A stretch of 64,000 nucleotides of DNA from Faunimonas pinastri (GTDB taxonomy: Bacteria; Pseudomonadota; Alphaproteobacteria; Rhizobiales; Afifellaceae), in NCBI RefSeq assembly GCF_900110915.1, contig NZ_FOFG01000010.1:62001-126000 (forward strand), in the 5' to 3' direction. Position numbers and translations under genes: made by a program. Below are positions 36,146 to 43,586 of the stretch, in pieces (the first letter of the stretch is position 1; each line of letters begins with the position of its first letter). The notes below the pieces were generated by a model, which did not search any database, was not told where the DNA came from, and saw nothing but the letters and a program-made list of their open reading frames with translations.

Positions 36146-37145
36146 AGCCCCCGCCCCCTCCGCGTCCCCGCCGAGACGGCGACCGGGTGTGAACTTCCAC
36201 GTGCTCGGGCCGCTTCTGGCGCTGATCCTGCTGGTGGTGCTCGGGGCCCTTCTGAACGACCAGTTCCTGAGTTCCGGCAACATCAGCAACGTTCTGGCCC
36301 GCTCATCCTTCATCGGCATCATCGCGGTGGGCGCGACCTTCGTCATCACGACCGGCGGCATCGATCTTTCCGTGGGCTCCATGGCGGCTTTCATCGCGGG
36401 CTCGATGATCCTGGCGATCAACTACCTGCTGGCGGGCATGGGCGCGGGCTGGCCGCTGGTGCTGGTCGGCATGGCGGTCGGGCTCGGGCTCGGCCTCATC
36501 TCAGGCGCGGTGAACGGTCTTCTCACCACGCGCGGCAGGATCGAAGCCTTCATCGTCACGCTCGGCACCATGGGCATTTTCCGCGCGCTGGTGACGTGGC
36601 TTGCCAACGGCGGCACGATCTCGCTGAACTTCGAGGTCGGCGACATCTACCGCCCGGTTTATTACGGCGGCGTCGCCGGCATCACCTGGCCCATCATCGT
36701 CTTCGCGCTGGTCGCGATCATCGGCGAGGTCGTCATGCGCCGGACCGCCTTCGGACGGCATTGCTCGGCCATCGGCTCCAACGAACAGGTGGCACGCTAC
36801 TCGGCGATCCACGTCGATAACGTCCGCCTCCTCACCTACGTGCTGCAGGGTGCGCTCGTCGGCGTGGCGACACTGCTCTACGTGCCGCGCCTGGGATCGG
36901 CTTCCAGTGCGACCGGCGTTCTCTGGGAACTGGAGGCGATCGCCGCCGTCATCATTGGCGGCACGACCCTGAAGGGCGGCTACGGCCGCGTCTGGGGCAC
37001 GGTTATCGGCGTCGTCATCCTCAGCCTCATCGACAACATCCTGAACCTGACGGACGTGGTCAGCCCCTATCTCAACGGGGCGTTTCAGGGCGTCATCATC
37101 ATTCTCGCCGTGCTCCTGCAGAGGAGCCGGAAGGGAGAACGCTGA
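36129..37145 (+). CDS. CUT2-type sugar ABC transporter permease
   Basis: 338 aa from ATG 36129, overlapping the ATPase gene by 17 bp with a GGAAG site upstream; the open frame to 36099 is not used. The RbsC-like family motif TTGGIDLSVGSMAAFIAG, the coupling loop AIGSNEQVARYSAIHVDNVR and C-terminal GGTTLKGGYGRVWGTVIGV are present, with about eight to ten membrane segments. The substrate is undefined; RbsC-family homologues carry ribose, allose, sugar alcohols or inositol. Confidence 0.94.
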   Translation: MTVSTEAPAPSASPPRRRPGVNFHVLGPLLALILLVVLGALLNDQFLSSGNISNVLARSSFIGIIAVGATFVITTGGIDLSVGSMAAFIAGSMILAINYLLAGMGAGWPLVLVGMAVGLGLGLISGAVNGLLTTRGRIEAFIVTLGTMGIFRALVTWLANGGTISLNFEVGDIYRPVYYGGVAGITWPIIVFALVAIIGEVVMRRTAFGRHCSAIGSNEQVARYSAIHVDNVRLLTYVLQGALVGVATLLYVPRLGSASSATGVLWELEAIAAVIIGGTTLKGGYGRVWGTVIGVVILSLIDNILNLTDVVSPYLNGAFQGVIIILAVLLQRSRKGER

Positions 37146-37189
37146 ACACGAGAAAACCGGATCAACCGGAACTCGAAGGGGAGGAAGAC

Positions 37190-38146
37190 ATGAAGTGGAA
37201 GCATCTGTTGGCCGCGGGGGTGCTCGGCGCCTCGACGGCAATGTCCGGCGCGGCGTTCGCTCAGGGCAAGACAATCACGATCGGCGTATCGGTGCCGGCG
37301 GCCGATCACGGCTGGACGGGCGGCATCGACTATTTCGCCCAACAGGCCGTGGCCCGGCTGCAGAAGACCTATCCCAATCTGAAGTTCGTGCTCGCGACCG
37401 CCGGCGATCCCGGCAAGCAGGCATCAGACCTTGAGGATATGGTCGCCACCCGCAACATCGACGCCCTTGTCATCCTGCCGACGGAATCCGATCCGCTGAC
37501 CGGGCCGATCAAGCGGGTGAAGGACGCCGGCAAGTTCGTGACGGTGGTAGACCGCAAGCTCTCGCAGGAGGGGATCGAGGATCTCTACGTCGCCGGCGAC
37601 AATCCGAATTTCGGCCGGGTCGCAGGCGAATATTTCAAGAGCAAGCTGCCGAACGGCGGCAACATCGTCATCCTGCGCGGCATGCCGCTGCCGATCGACA
37701 ATGAGCGCGTCGATGCCTTCCAGGACGCGATCAAGGGCACGAACGTCAAGGTGCTCGGCATCCAGTACGCCAACTGGAACCGGGACGACGGCTTCAAGGT
37801 GATGCAGGACTTCCTGTCCCGCTTCCCCAAGATCGACGCCGTGTGGGCGCAGGACGACGATACGGCGCTCGGCGCAATCGAGGCGATCCGGCAGGCCAAG
37901 CGCGACAAGGACATGTGGATCGTCGGGGGCGCCGGCATGAAGCAGATGATCAAGCGCGTCATGGACAAGGACACGCTGGTCCCGGCCGACGTCGCCTACG
38001 ATCCCGGCATGATCGCCACCGCGATCGAACTCACCGCGCTGAAGTTCGAGGCCGGCATCCCCGTGCAGGGCCGCTTCATTTTGCGCTCGCCGCTGATCAC
38101 GCCGGAGAACGCGCAGGTCTTCTACCACCCGGACTCGCCGTTCTAG
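37190..38146 (+). CDS. sugar ABC transporter substrate-binding protein
   Basis: 318 aa. Signal peptide to about residue 24 (AAFA-QG). PBP type 1 fold with ITIGVSVPAADHGWTGGIDY, VVDRKLSQEG, NGGNIVILRGMPLPIDNER and AQDDDTALGAIEAI. The DHGWTGG loop is shared with ribose/allose-like binding proteins. The short length matches RbsB-type proteins. GGAGG sits about ten bases upstream. Specificity cannot be read from sequence alone. Confidence 0.94.
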   Translation: MKWKHLLAAGVLGASTAMSGAAFAQGKTITIGVSVPAADHGWTGGIDYFAQQAVARLQKTYPNLKFVLATAGDPGKQASDLEDMVATRNIDALVILPTESDPLTGPIKRVKDAGKFVTVVDRKLSQEGIEDLYVAGDNPNFGRVAGEYFKSKLPNGGNIVILRGMPLPIDNERVDAFQDAIKGTNVKVLGIQYANWNRDDGFKVMQDFLSRFPKIDAVWAQDDDTALGAIEAIRQAKRDKDMWIVGGAGMKQMIKRVMDKDTLVPADVAYDPGMIATAIELTALKFEAGIPVQGRFILRSPLITPENAQVFYHPDSPF

Positions 38147-38157
38147 GCAGCGAACTG

Positions 38158-38180
38158 CTCCCGCCGCTTTGCGGCGGGAG
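38158..38180 (+). other. hairpin after the binding-protein gene
   Basis: CTCCCGCCGC (38158–38167) and GCGGCGGGAG (38171–38180) form a perfect 10-bp stem with a TTT loop. No T run follows, so it is more likely an mRNA-stabilising element than a terminator, again right behind a binding-protein gene. Confidence 0.65.
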
Positions 38181-38233
38181 TCCCCCGTCGACCGAAAACG
38201 TTTACGCTCCAGAACCAGCTCAGGACAGTTCTC

Positions 38234-39289
38234 ATGAAGACGATGAAAGGCCCCGGGATTTTCCTCGCCCAGTTCGCCGGCGATCAGGCTCCGTTCAATT
38301 CGCTGAAGTCGATTGCCCAATGGGCGGCCTCGCTGGGCTACAGGGGCGTGCAGATCCCGACCTGGGACGCCCGGCTTATCGACTTGGCCAAGGCGGCCGA
38401 CTCAAAGGATTATTGCGACGAGATCACCGGCATCTGCCGCGAGGCGGGCGTCGAGATCACCGATCTCTCCACCCATCTCCAGGGCCAGCTCGTTGCCGTT
38501 CATCCCGCTTTCGACGAGGCTTTCGACGGCTTCGCCGCGCCGGAAGTGCGCGGAAATCCGAAGGCGAGGCAGGAATGGGCCGTCGACCAGATGATGAAGG
38601 CGGCGAAGGCGTCGCAGCATTTCGGCTTCAGGAGCCATGTCACCTTTCCCGGCGCGCTTGCCTGGCCCTTCGTCTATCCCTGGCCGCAGCGGCCCGCAGG
38701 ACTGGTGGAGACCGCCTTTGGGGAACTGGCGCGGCGATGGAAGCCGATCCTCGACCGCTTCGACGAGGCCGGCTGCGATGTGTGTTATGAAATTCATCCC
38801 GGCGAGGATATTTTCGACGGCGCGACCTTCGAGATGTTCCTTGAAGAGCTGAACGATCATCCGCGCTGCTGCATCAACTACGATCCCTCGCACTTCATCC
38901 TGCAACAGCTCGACTACATCGAGTTCATCGACATCTACCACCAGCGCATCAAGGCGTTTCACGCAAAGGACGCGGAGTTCAACCCGACCGGGCGGCAGGG
39001 CGTCTATTCCGGCTATCAGCCCTGGGTGAAACGGGCCGGCCGCTTCCGCTCGCTGGGCGACGGACAAGTCGATTTCGGCGCCATCTTCTCCAAGCTCGCC
39101 GCCTACGATTACGATTCCTGGGCGGTTCTGGAATGGGAATGCGCCCTGAAGCACCCGGAGGACGGAGCGGCGGAAGGCGCACCCTTCATCGACGCACACA
39201 TCATCCGGGTGACGGAACACGCATTCGACGATTTCGCCGCAGGCGGAACGGACGAGGCCGCCAACAAGCGCATGCTGGGAATTTCCTGA
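38234..39289 (+). CDS. sugar phosphate isomerase/epimerase, AP-endonuclease-2-like TIM barrel
   Basis: 351 aa. The xylose-isomerase-like TIM barrel shows its metal site in CYEIHPGEDIFDG (Glu), CINYDPSHFILQ (Asp/His), KAFHAKDAEF (His/Asp) and VLEWECALKHPEDG (Glu). IolE-, YcjR- and 3-keto-sugar hydratase/isomerase-type enzymes share this layout. Its location between a sugar ABC transporter and a Gfo/Idh/MocA dehydrogenase (11 bp downstream) suggests the two act in sequence on the imported sugar. The exact reaction is unknown. Confidence 0.85.
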   Translation: MKTMKGPGIFLAQFAGDQAPFNSLKSIAQWAASLGYRGVQIPTWDARLIDLAKAADSKDYCDEITGICREAGVEITDLSTHLQGQLVAVHPAFDEAFDGFAAPEVRGNPKARQEWAVDQMMKAAKASQHFGFRSHVTFPGALAWPFVYPWPQRPAGLVETAFGELARRWKPILDRFDEAGCDVCYEIHPGEDIFDGATFEMFLEELNDHPRCCINYDPSHFILQQLDYIEFIDIYHQRIKAFHAKDAEFNPTGRQGVYSGYQPWVKRAGRFRSLGDGQVDFGAIFSKLAAYDYDSWAVLEWECALKHPEDGAAEGAPFIDAHIIRVTEHAFDDFAAGGTDEAANKRMLGIS

Positions 39290-39299
39290 GGGGGACGGA

Positions 39300-40460
39300 A
39301 TGGCAATCGAAGGACGCAGCGAAACCCATGAAGGGCGCATCCGGCTGGGCATGGTGGGTGGCGGACAGGGTGCCTTCATCGGCGCGGTGCACCGCATCGC
39401 CGCCCGGCTCGACGACCGCTATACGCTTGTTGCCGGTGCGCTCTCATCCGACCCGGAGCGCGCGAAAGCCTCGGGCCTGGAACTCGGGCTGGCGGAGAAC
39501 CGCTGCTACGGCTCCTACGAGGAAATGGCGCGGCGGGAAGCGCGGCTGAAGGACGGTATCGAGGCGGTGGCGATCGTCACGCCGAACCACATGCACTTCC
39601 CCGTCGCGCAGGCTTTCCTGAAACGCGGCATCCATGTCATCTGCGACAAGCCGCTGACGACGACGCTGCGCGATGCGAAGCGGCTGGCCGCGCTCGTGGA
39701 GCAATCAGGCAAGGTCTTCGCGCTTACCCATAATTACACCGGCTACCCCATGATCCGGCAGGCCCGGGCCATGATCGCCGATGGCGAACTCGGTGAGCTC
39801 AGGCTGGTGCAGGCGGAATATGTGCAGGACTGGCTCTCGCAGGAGGTGCACAACAAGCAGGCCGACTGGCGGACGGACCCTGCCCGATCGGGCGCCGGCG
39901 GCTGCGTCGGCGACATCGGCACGCACGCCTACAACCTCGCCTGCTTCGTCACCGGCATGCAGGCGGAGAGCCTCGCCGCCGATCTCACCACGTTCGTGGA
40001 AGGTCGCAAGCTCGACGACAACGTGGCCGTGCTGCTGCGCTATGCGAGCGGCGCGAAAGGCATGCTCTGGGCAAGCCAGGTCGCGGTCGGCAACGAGAAC
40101 GCGCTGACGCTCCGGGTCTACGGCACCAAGGGCGGACTGGAATGGGACCAGGAGCACCCGAACGTCCTCTGGTTCACCCCGCATGGCGAGCCGAAGAGGA
40201 TGATCACCCGCAACGGCGCCGGCGCCGGGCCGGAAGCGGGCCGCATGTCCCGCATCCCTTCCGGCCATCCCGAAGGCTATCTGGAAGGCTTCGCCAACAT
40301 CTACAGCGAGGCGGCGCGGGCGATCGTGGCGGCCAGGAACAACGAGGCGCCCGATCCGGACGTGATCTATCCCACGGTGGAGGACGGCGTTCGAGGTGTC
40401 GCCTTCATCGAAGCCTGTGTGCGCTCCAGCGGCCGGAACGCGGGCTGGGTCAAGCTTTAG
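39300..40460 (+). CDS. Gfo/Idh/MocA-family NAD(P)-dependent oxidoreductase
   Basis: 386 aa. N-terminal Rossmann domain with LGMVGGGQGAFIGAVHR. The conserved VTPNHMHFPVAQAFLKRG and the CDKPLTTT motif (EKP variant, catalytic Lys) follow. The C-terminal domain carries GGCVGDIGTHAYNLACFV with the catalytic Asp/His pair. Members oxidise or reduce a ring hydroxyl of sugars or inositols. Close residue spacing to glucoside 3-dehydrogenase/levoglucosan dehydrogenase-like proteins is possible but I cannot confirm it. Last gene of the module; a bidirectional terminator follows. Confidence 0.9.
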   Translation: MAIEGRSETHEGRIRLGMVGGGQGAFIGAVHRIAARLDDRYTLVAGALSSDPERAKASGLELGLAENRCYGSYEEMARREARLKDGIEAVAIVTPNHMHFPVAQAFLKRGIHVICDKPLTTTLRDAKRLAALVEQSGKVFALTHNYTGYPMIRQARAMIADGELGELRLVQAEYVQDWLSQEVHNKQADWRTDPARSGAGGCVGDIGTHAYNLACFVTGMQAESLAADLTTFVEGRKLDDNVAVLLRYASGAKGMLWASQVAVGNENALTLRVYGTKGGLEWDQEHPNVLWFTPHGEPKRMITRNGAGAGPEAGRMSRIPSGHPEGYLEGFANIYSEAARAIVAARNNEAPDPDVIYPTVEDGVRGVAFIEACVRSSGRNAGWVKL

Positions 40461-40485
40461 GGCGCGAGGCGCATCGCGGAAAAAC

Positions 40486-40510
40486 AAAAGGGGCCCGCGC
40501 GGCCCCTTTT
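40486..40510. terminator. bidirectional terminator between oxidoreductase and DUF1467 gene
   Basis: AAAAGGGGCC (40486–40495) and GGCCCCTTTT (40501–40510) form a perfect 10-bp stem, giving a T run on both strands. It touches the stop codon of the DUF1467 gene. Confidence 0.9.
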
Positions 40511-40797
40511 CATCGCGGAAGGCTGGGATCCGACCAGCAGCGCAGGCAAGGCGTCACGTCTTCCAGCGTCAGGTGGTAGACCGAGATCGCGACATAGATA
40601 ATCGCCATCAGAACGCCCGAGATCAACGTAGTCGCGATCACCTTGCGGAGCAGGAAGGTCGCATGGGGCGCACCACGCTCCGTGCCGAGCGTGACCTCGC
40701 CCATTTCCTCCTGGGTCCGGATGCCGAACGGCAGGGTGACGAAAAGCGACAGCCACCACAGCACGAAATAAACGGCGCAGATAACGAACGGTCTCAT
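40510..40797 (-). CDS. DUF1467 small membrane protein
   Basis: 95 aa. Two membrane segments lie at residues 4–22 (FVICAVYFVLWWLSLFVTLP) and about 52–70 (VIATTLISGVLMAIIYVAIS), with a short linker. The opening and FG-x-RTQEE are the DUF1467 pattern, found in alphaproteobacteria with no assigned function. It lies 88 bp after puuD on the same strand and could be read through from the purine operon, though nothing links it functionally. Confidence 0.8.
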   Translation of the reverse strand: MRPFVICAVYFVLWWLSLFVTLPFGIRTQEEMGEVTLGTERGAPHATFLLRKVIATTLISGVLMAIIYVAISVYHLTLEDVTPCLRCWSDPSLPR

Positions 40798-40885
40798 TCA
40801 AGGCTCCCGGACTTGCCTGCCGGCGTCTCCCTCGGGACTGGAGCCCCGGAGCGATCGAAGACGCGTCCGGAGATCACCCATCCCA

Positions 40886-42109
40886 TCAGGGAATCTTGGC
40901 CCCCTGATCGATCCACGCACCGAGCAGCTTACGCTCGTCCGGCGTCATGTTCGTCATGTTTCCGAGCGGCATATTGTCGGAGAGGACGGCCTGCTGCTTC
41001 ATCTCCTGTGCATGAAGCTTCATTTCCTGGGGCGTGTCGAACATCAGGCCCTTGGGTGCCTCGGTGAAGTCCTGGCTGCTCGGCGTGGCGGAATGGCAGA
41101 CCACGCAGCGCGTCTGCACGACATGCTGCACATCGGCGAAGGCGACACCCTGGGCCGCCGCGGCAGCACCTGACTGGTCCTTGCCGGCCACGTTGGTCCG
41201 GTCCGGCCGATAGTAGGAGACGACCGCCAGCACGATAATCAGCAGGATCGAGGCGGGGATGGCGGCCTTGGCCTTCCAGTCGACCTTACCGGCGTCGACC
41301 ATATTGAAATAATGCCGGACCAGCCCGCCCGCGATGACGATGCCCAGCGCCAGGAACGGCGCCCAGGGATGGCCGAAGATCACGGGATAATGGTTGGAGA
41401 TCATCATGAAGATGACCGGCAGCGTCAGGTAGTTGTTGTGCAGCGAGCGCTGCTTCGCCTGCATGCCGAGGCGAGGATCCGGCGTCTCGCCCTTCATCAG
41501 CGAGGCCACGACCTTCCGCTGGTTCGGGATGATCACCATGAAGACGCTGGCCGCCATGATCGTGCCGATGAAGGCGCCGAGATGCAGGAAGGCGGCACGG
41601 TCCGTGAAGATCGCATGATAGAAGAACGCCGCTATCGCGATCAGGATAAAGACCGCGATGGCGAGCGGCACGGTCCGGGTGCTCAGCAGACGGACCAGCG
41701 TATTGTAGATCAGCCAGCCCGCGGCCAGGGAAATCACCGAGATCGCGATTGCCTCGGCGCTGGTCAGATCGACCTTGTTGCGGTCGATCAGGAAGGCGTG
41801 CGCGCCGAAATAGTAGATGACCGCGAGCAGCAGGAAGCCAGTCACGAAGGTGAAGTAGGCCTCGTACTTGAACCAGTGCAGCTCCTCCGGAAGATGCTCC
41901 GGCGCGACCTTGTACTTCTCCACGCGGTAGAAACCGCCGCCATGCACCGACCAGCTCTCGCCGGCCAGTTGCTCCGACATGCCGGCCTTGCGGCGCAGGC
42001 TGTAGTCCAGCCAGATGAAATAGAACGATGTCCCGATCCAGCCGAAGCCGACCATGATATGCGCCCAGCGCAGAATGGCGTTCAACCACTCGAGAAAAAC
42101 GGCAAGCAT
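40886..42109 (-). CDS. puuD: urate oxidase PuuD (membrane, cytochrome c fused)
   Basis: 407 aa. About eight or nine membrane segments with WAHIMVGFGWIGTSFYFIWL at the N-terminus form the DUF989/PuuD domain. From about residue 330 a cytochrome c domain contains TRCVVCHS (CxxCH heme site) and the distal Met in LGNMTNM. It oxidises urate to 5-hydroxyisourate with electrons passed to the respiratory chain rather than to O2 directly. Next steps are supplied by uraH and uraD nearby. It lies 9 bp after the deaminase gene. Confidence 0.95.
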   Translation of the reverse strand: MLAVFLEWLNAILRWAHIMVGFGWIGTSFYFIWLDYSLRRKAGMSEQLAGESWSVHGGGFYRVEKYKVAPEHLPEELHWFKYEAYFTFVTGFLLLAVIYYFGAHAFLIDRNKVDLTSAEAIAISVISLAAGWLIYNTLVRLLSTRTVPLAIAVFILIAIAAFFYHAIFTDRAAFLHLGAFIGTIMAASVFMVIIPNQRKVVASLMKGETPDPRLGMQAKQRSLHNNYLTLPVIFMMISNHYPVIFGHPWAPFLALGIVIAGGLVRHYFNMVDAGKVDWKAKAAIPASILLIIVLAVVSYYRPDRTNVAGKDQSGAAAAAQGVAFADVQHVVQTRCVVCHSATPSSQDFTEAPKGLMFDTPQEMKLHAQEMKQQAVLSDNMPLGNMTNMTPDERKLLGAWIDQGAKIP

Positions 42110-42118
42110 CGAGAGTCC

Positions 42119-42598
42119 TCAGTAACGGATCTTGTCGGGCTTCGACTGCCACTCGGAGAAAACGGCTTCCGCTTCCGGCAGGTCGAGCTTGATGATAGGC
42201 ACGAGACGCTTGTCGAGCGCCTTGGGAATTTCGTCGTAGATCAGGGAATCGTCGAAGCCTATGGCTGCGGCGTCCGCCCGGCTGTTGGCGAAATAGATGC
42301 GGTCGATCCGCGCCCAGTAGATCGCCGAGAGGCACATCGGGCAGGGTTCGCAGCTCGTATAGATCTCGCTTCCCTCCAGCGAGAAGGACTGCGTCGCCTC
42401 GCAGGCGCGACGGATCGCCGTCACTTCCGCATGCGCCGTCGGATCGTTCGCCGAGGTCACGCAGTTCCAGCCCTCGGCGATGATCTCGCCGTCACGCACG
42501 ACCACAGCCCCGAACGGCCCACCGGAGCCTCCGCGCATATGCTCGGCGGAGAGCTCGATCGCCCGCCTCATGAAATCGTCGCGGCGGTCAGCCGTCAT
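42119..42598 (-). CDS. guaD: guanine deaminase-like nucleoside/nucleobase deaminase
   Basis: 159 aa from ATG 42598. Zinc-dependent cytidine-deaminase fold: HAEVTAIR (His ligand, Glu proton shuttle) and SCEPCPMCLSAIYW (PCxxC). C-terminal FDDSLIYDEI is shared with the GuaD group rather than TadA. It overlaps xdhC by 11 bp. With xanthine dehydrogenase beside it, deamination of guanine to xanthine is the likely role; a different base specificity cannot be excluded. Confidence 0.88.
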   Translation of the reverse strand: MTADRRDDFMRRAIELSAEHMRGGSGGPFGAVVVRDGEIIAEGWNCVTSANDPTAHAEVTAIRRACEATQSFSLEGSEIYTSCEPCPMCLSAIYWARIDRIYFANSRADAAAIGFDDSLIYDEIPKALDKRLVPIIKLDLPEAEAVFSEWQSKPDKIRY

Positions 42599-43586
42599 GC
42601 CCTGAAACCTTTTGCTGGCGAAGGGCGGGGAATGCCTCCCGCCTGATGAGAAGATCGGCGGCAACGGAGGCCGCGATGATGGCAGGCTCCTTGGAGCGGA
42701 TGCCTGGAACACCGATCGGGCAGATCATCCGGTCGAAACGGCTGGCGGAAAGCCCGTGTTCCGCCAGATGCTTGCGAAAGCGGGCTCGCTTGCTGTCCGA
42801 ACCGATCAAGCCGAGATAGCCGAACTCGCCGCGCCGCAACACCGCCTCGCAGATGAGTTCGTCCAGCGAATGGCTGTGCGTCATGACGAGGTGGAAGGCG
42901 TCGTCCGGCGCTTCCTCCACCGCGAGTTCAGGCATGGCAAGGGACAGTGCCCGCGCGGTTTCCGCCCCGGCTCCCGTCGCCACATCGGCGAATGCGTCGG
43001 GGCGGCTGTCGATCCAGGTGATCGCGAAGTCCAGTGGTTCGAGTGCGCGGACCAGAGCGCGACCGACATGGCCCGCGCCATAGATCCAGACCGGCTGAAC
43101 CGCCTCGTTCATGTGCTCGGCGAGGCGAATTCCGTCGGGTCCGACCTTCGCGGCAAATGCATCCGGTGTCCCGCCAACCACTTCCCAGTCGCGGCGCATT
43201 CCGCCGGTGGCGGAAACCTCGACGTGGCGGAGCAGCGGCAACGGTTCGGCCGCCATGACGGACAGCTTTCGCACCCATGCAAGATCGGCCACCGCGAAGG
43301 GCTCGAAGACCAGCGTCATCGCCCCGCCGCAGCACTGATCGAGATCGGGGCCGAGCGCCCAGCGCCGGAACGCGGCGGCGGCGCCGGGCAGGAGATGACG
43401 CGCCAGCCGGATCGCCTCGACCTCGAGCTCGCCCCCGCCGACCGTGCCCTCGACGGCGTGCTCGGTGACCAGCATCTGCGCGCCCACTTCACGCGGGCCG
43501 GAGCCGCTGAGACCCGCCACGTGGACCAGCGTCGCGGGTTGCCCGCGTTCCAGGCAGGCCAGCAAGGGGGCGAGCCAGAAGCGCAT
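42588..43586 (-). CDS. xdhC: xanthine dehydrogenase accessory protein XdhC
   Basis: 332 aa. N-terminal XdhC/CoxI domain with TLVHVAGLSGSGPREVGAQM and EGTVGGGELE, then a Rossmann domain with WIYGAGHVGRALV, HSHSLDELI and YLGLIGSDSKRARF. XdhC binds molybdenum cofactor, promotes its sulfuration and inserts it into XdhB. It shares one base with the xdhB stop and overlaps the deaminase, so it is coupled on both sides. Confidence 0.95.
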   Translation of the reverse strand: MRFWLAPLLACLERGQPATLVHVAGLSGSGPREVGAQMLVTEHAVEGTVGGGELEVEAIRLARHLLPGAAAAFRRWALGPDLDQCCGGAMTLVFEPFAVADLAWVRKLSVMAAEPLPLLRHVEVSATGGMRRDWEVVGGTPDAFAAKVGPDGIRLAEHMNEAVQPVWIYGAGHVGRALVRALEPLDFAITWIDSRPDAFADVATGAGAETARALSLAMPELAVEEAPDDAFHLVMTHSHSLDELICEAVLRRGEFGYLGLIGSDSKRARFRKHLAEHGLSASRFDRMICPIGVPGIRSKEPAIIAASVAADLLIRREAFPALRQQKVSGHDG

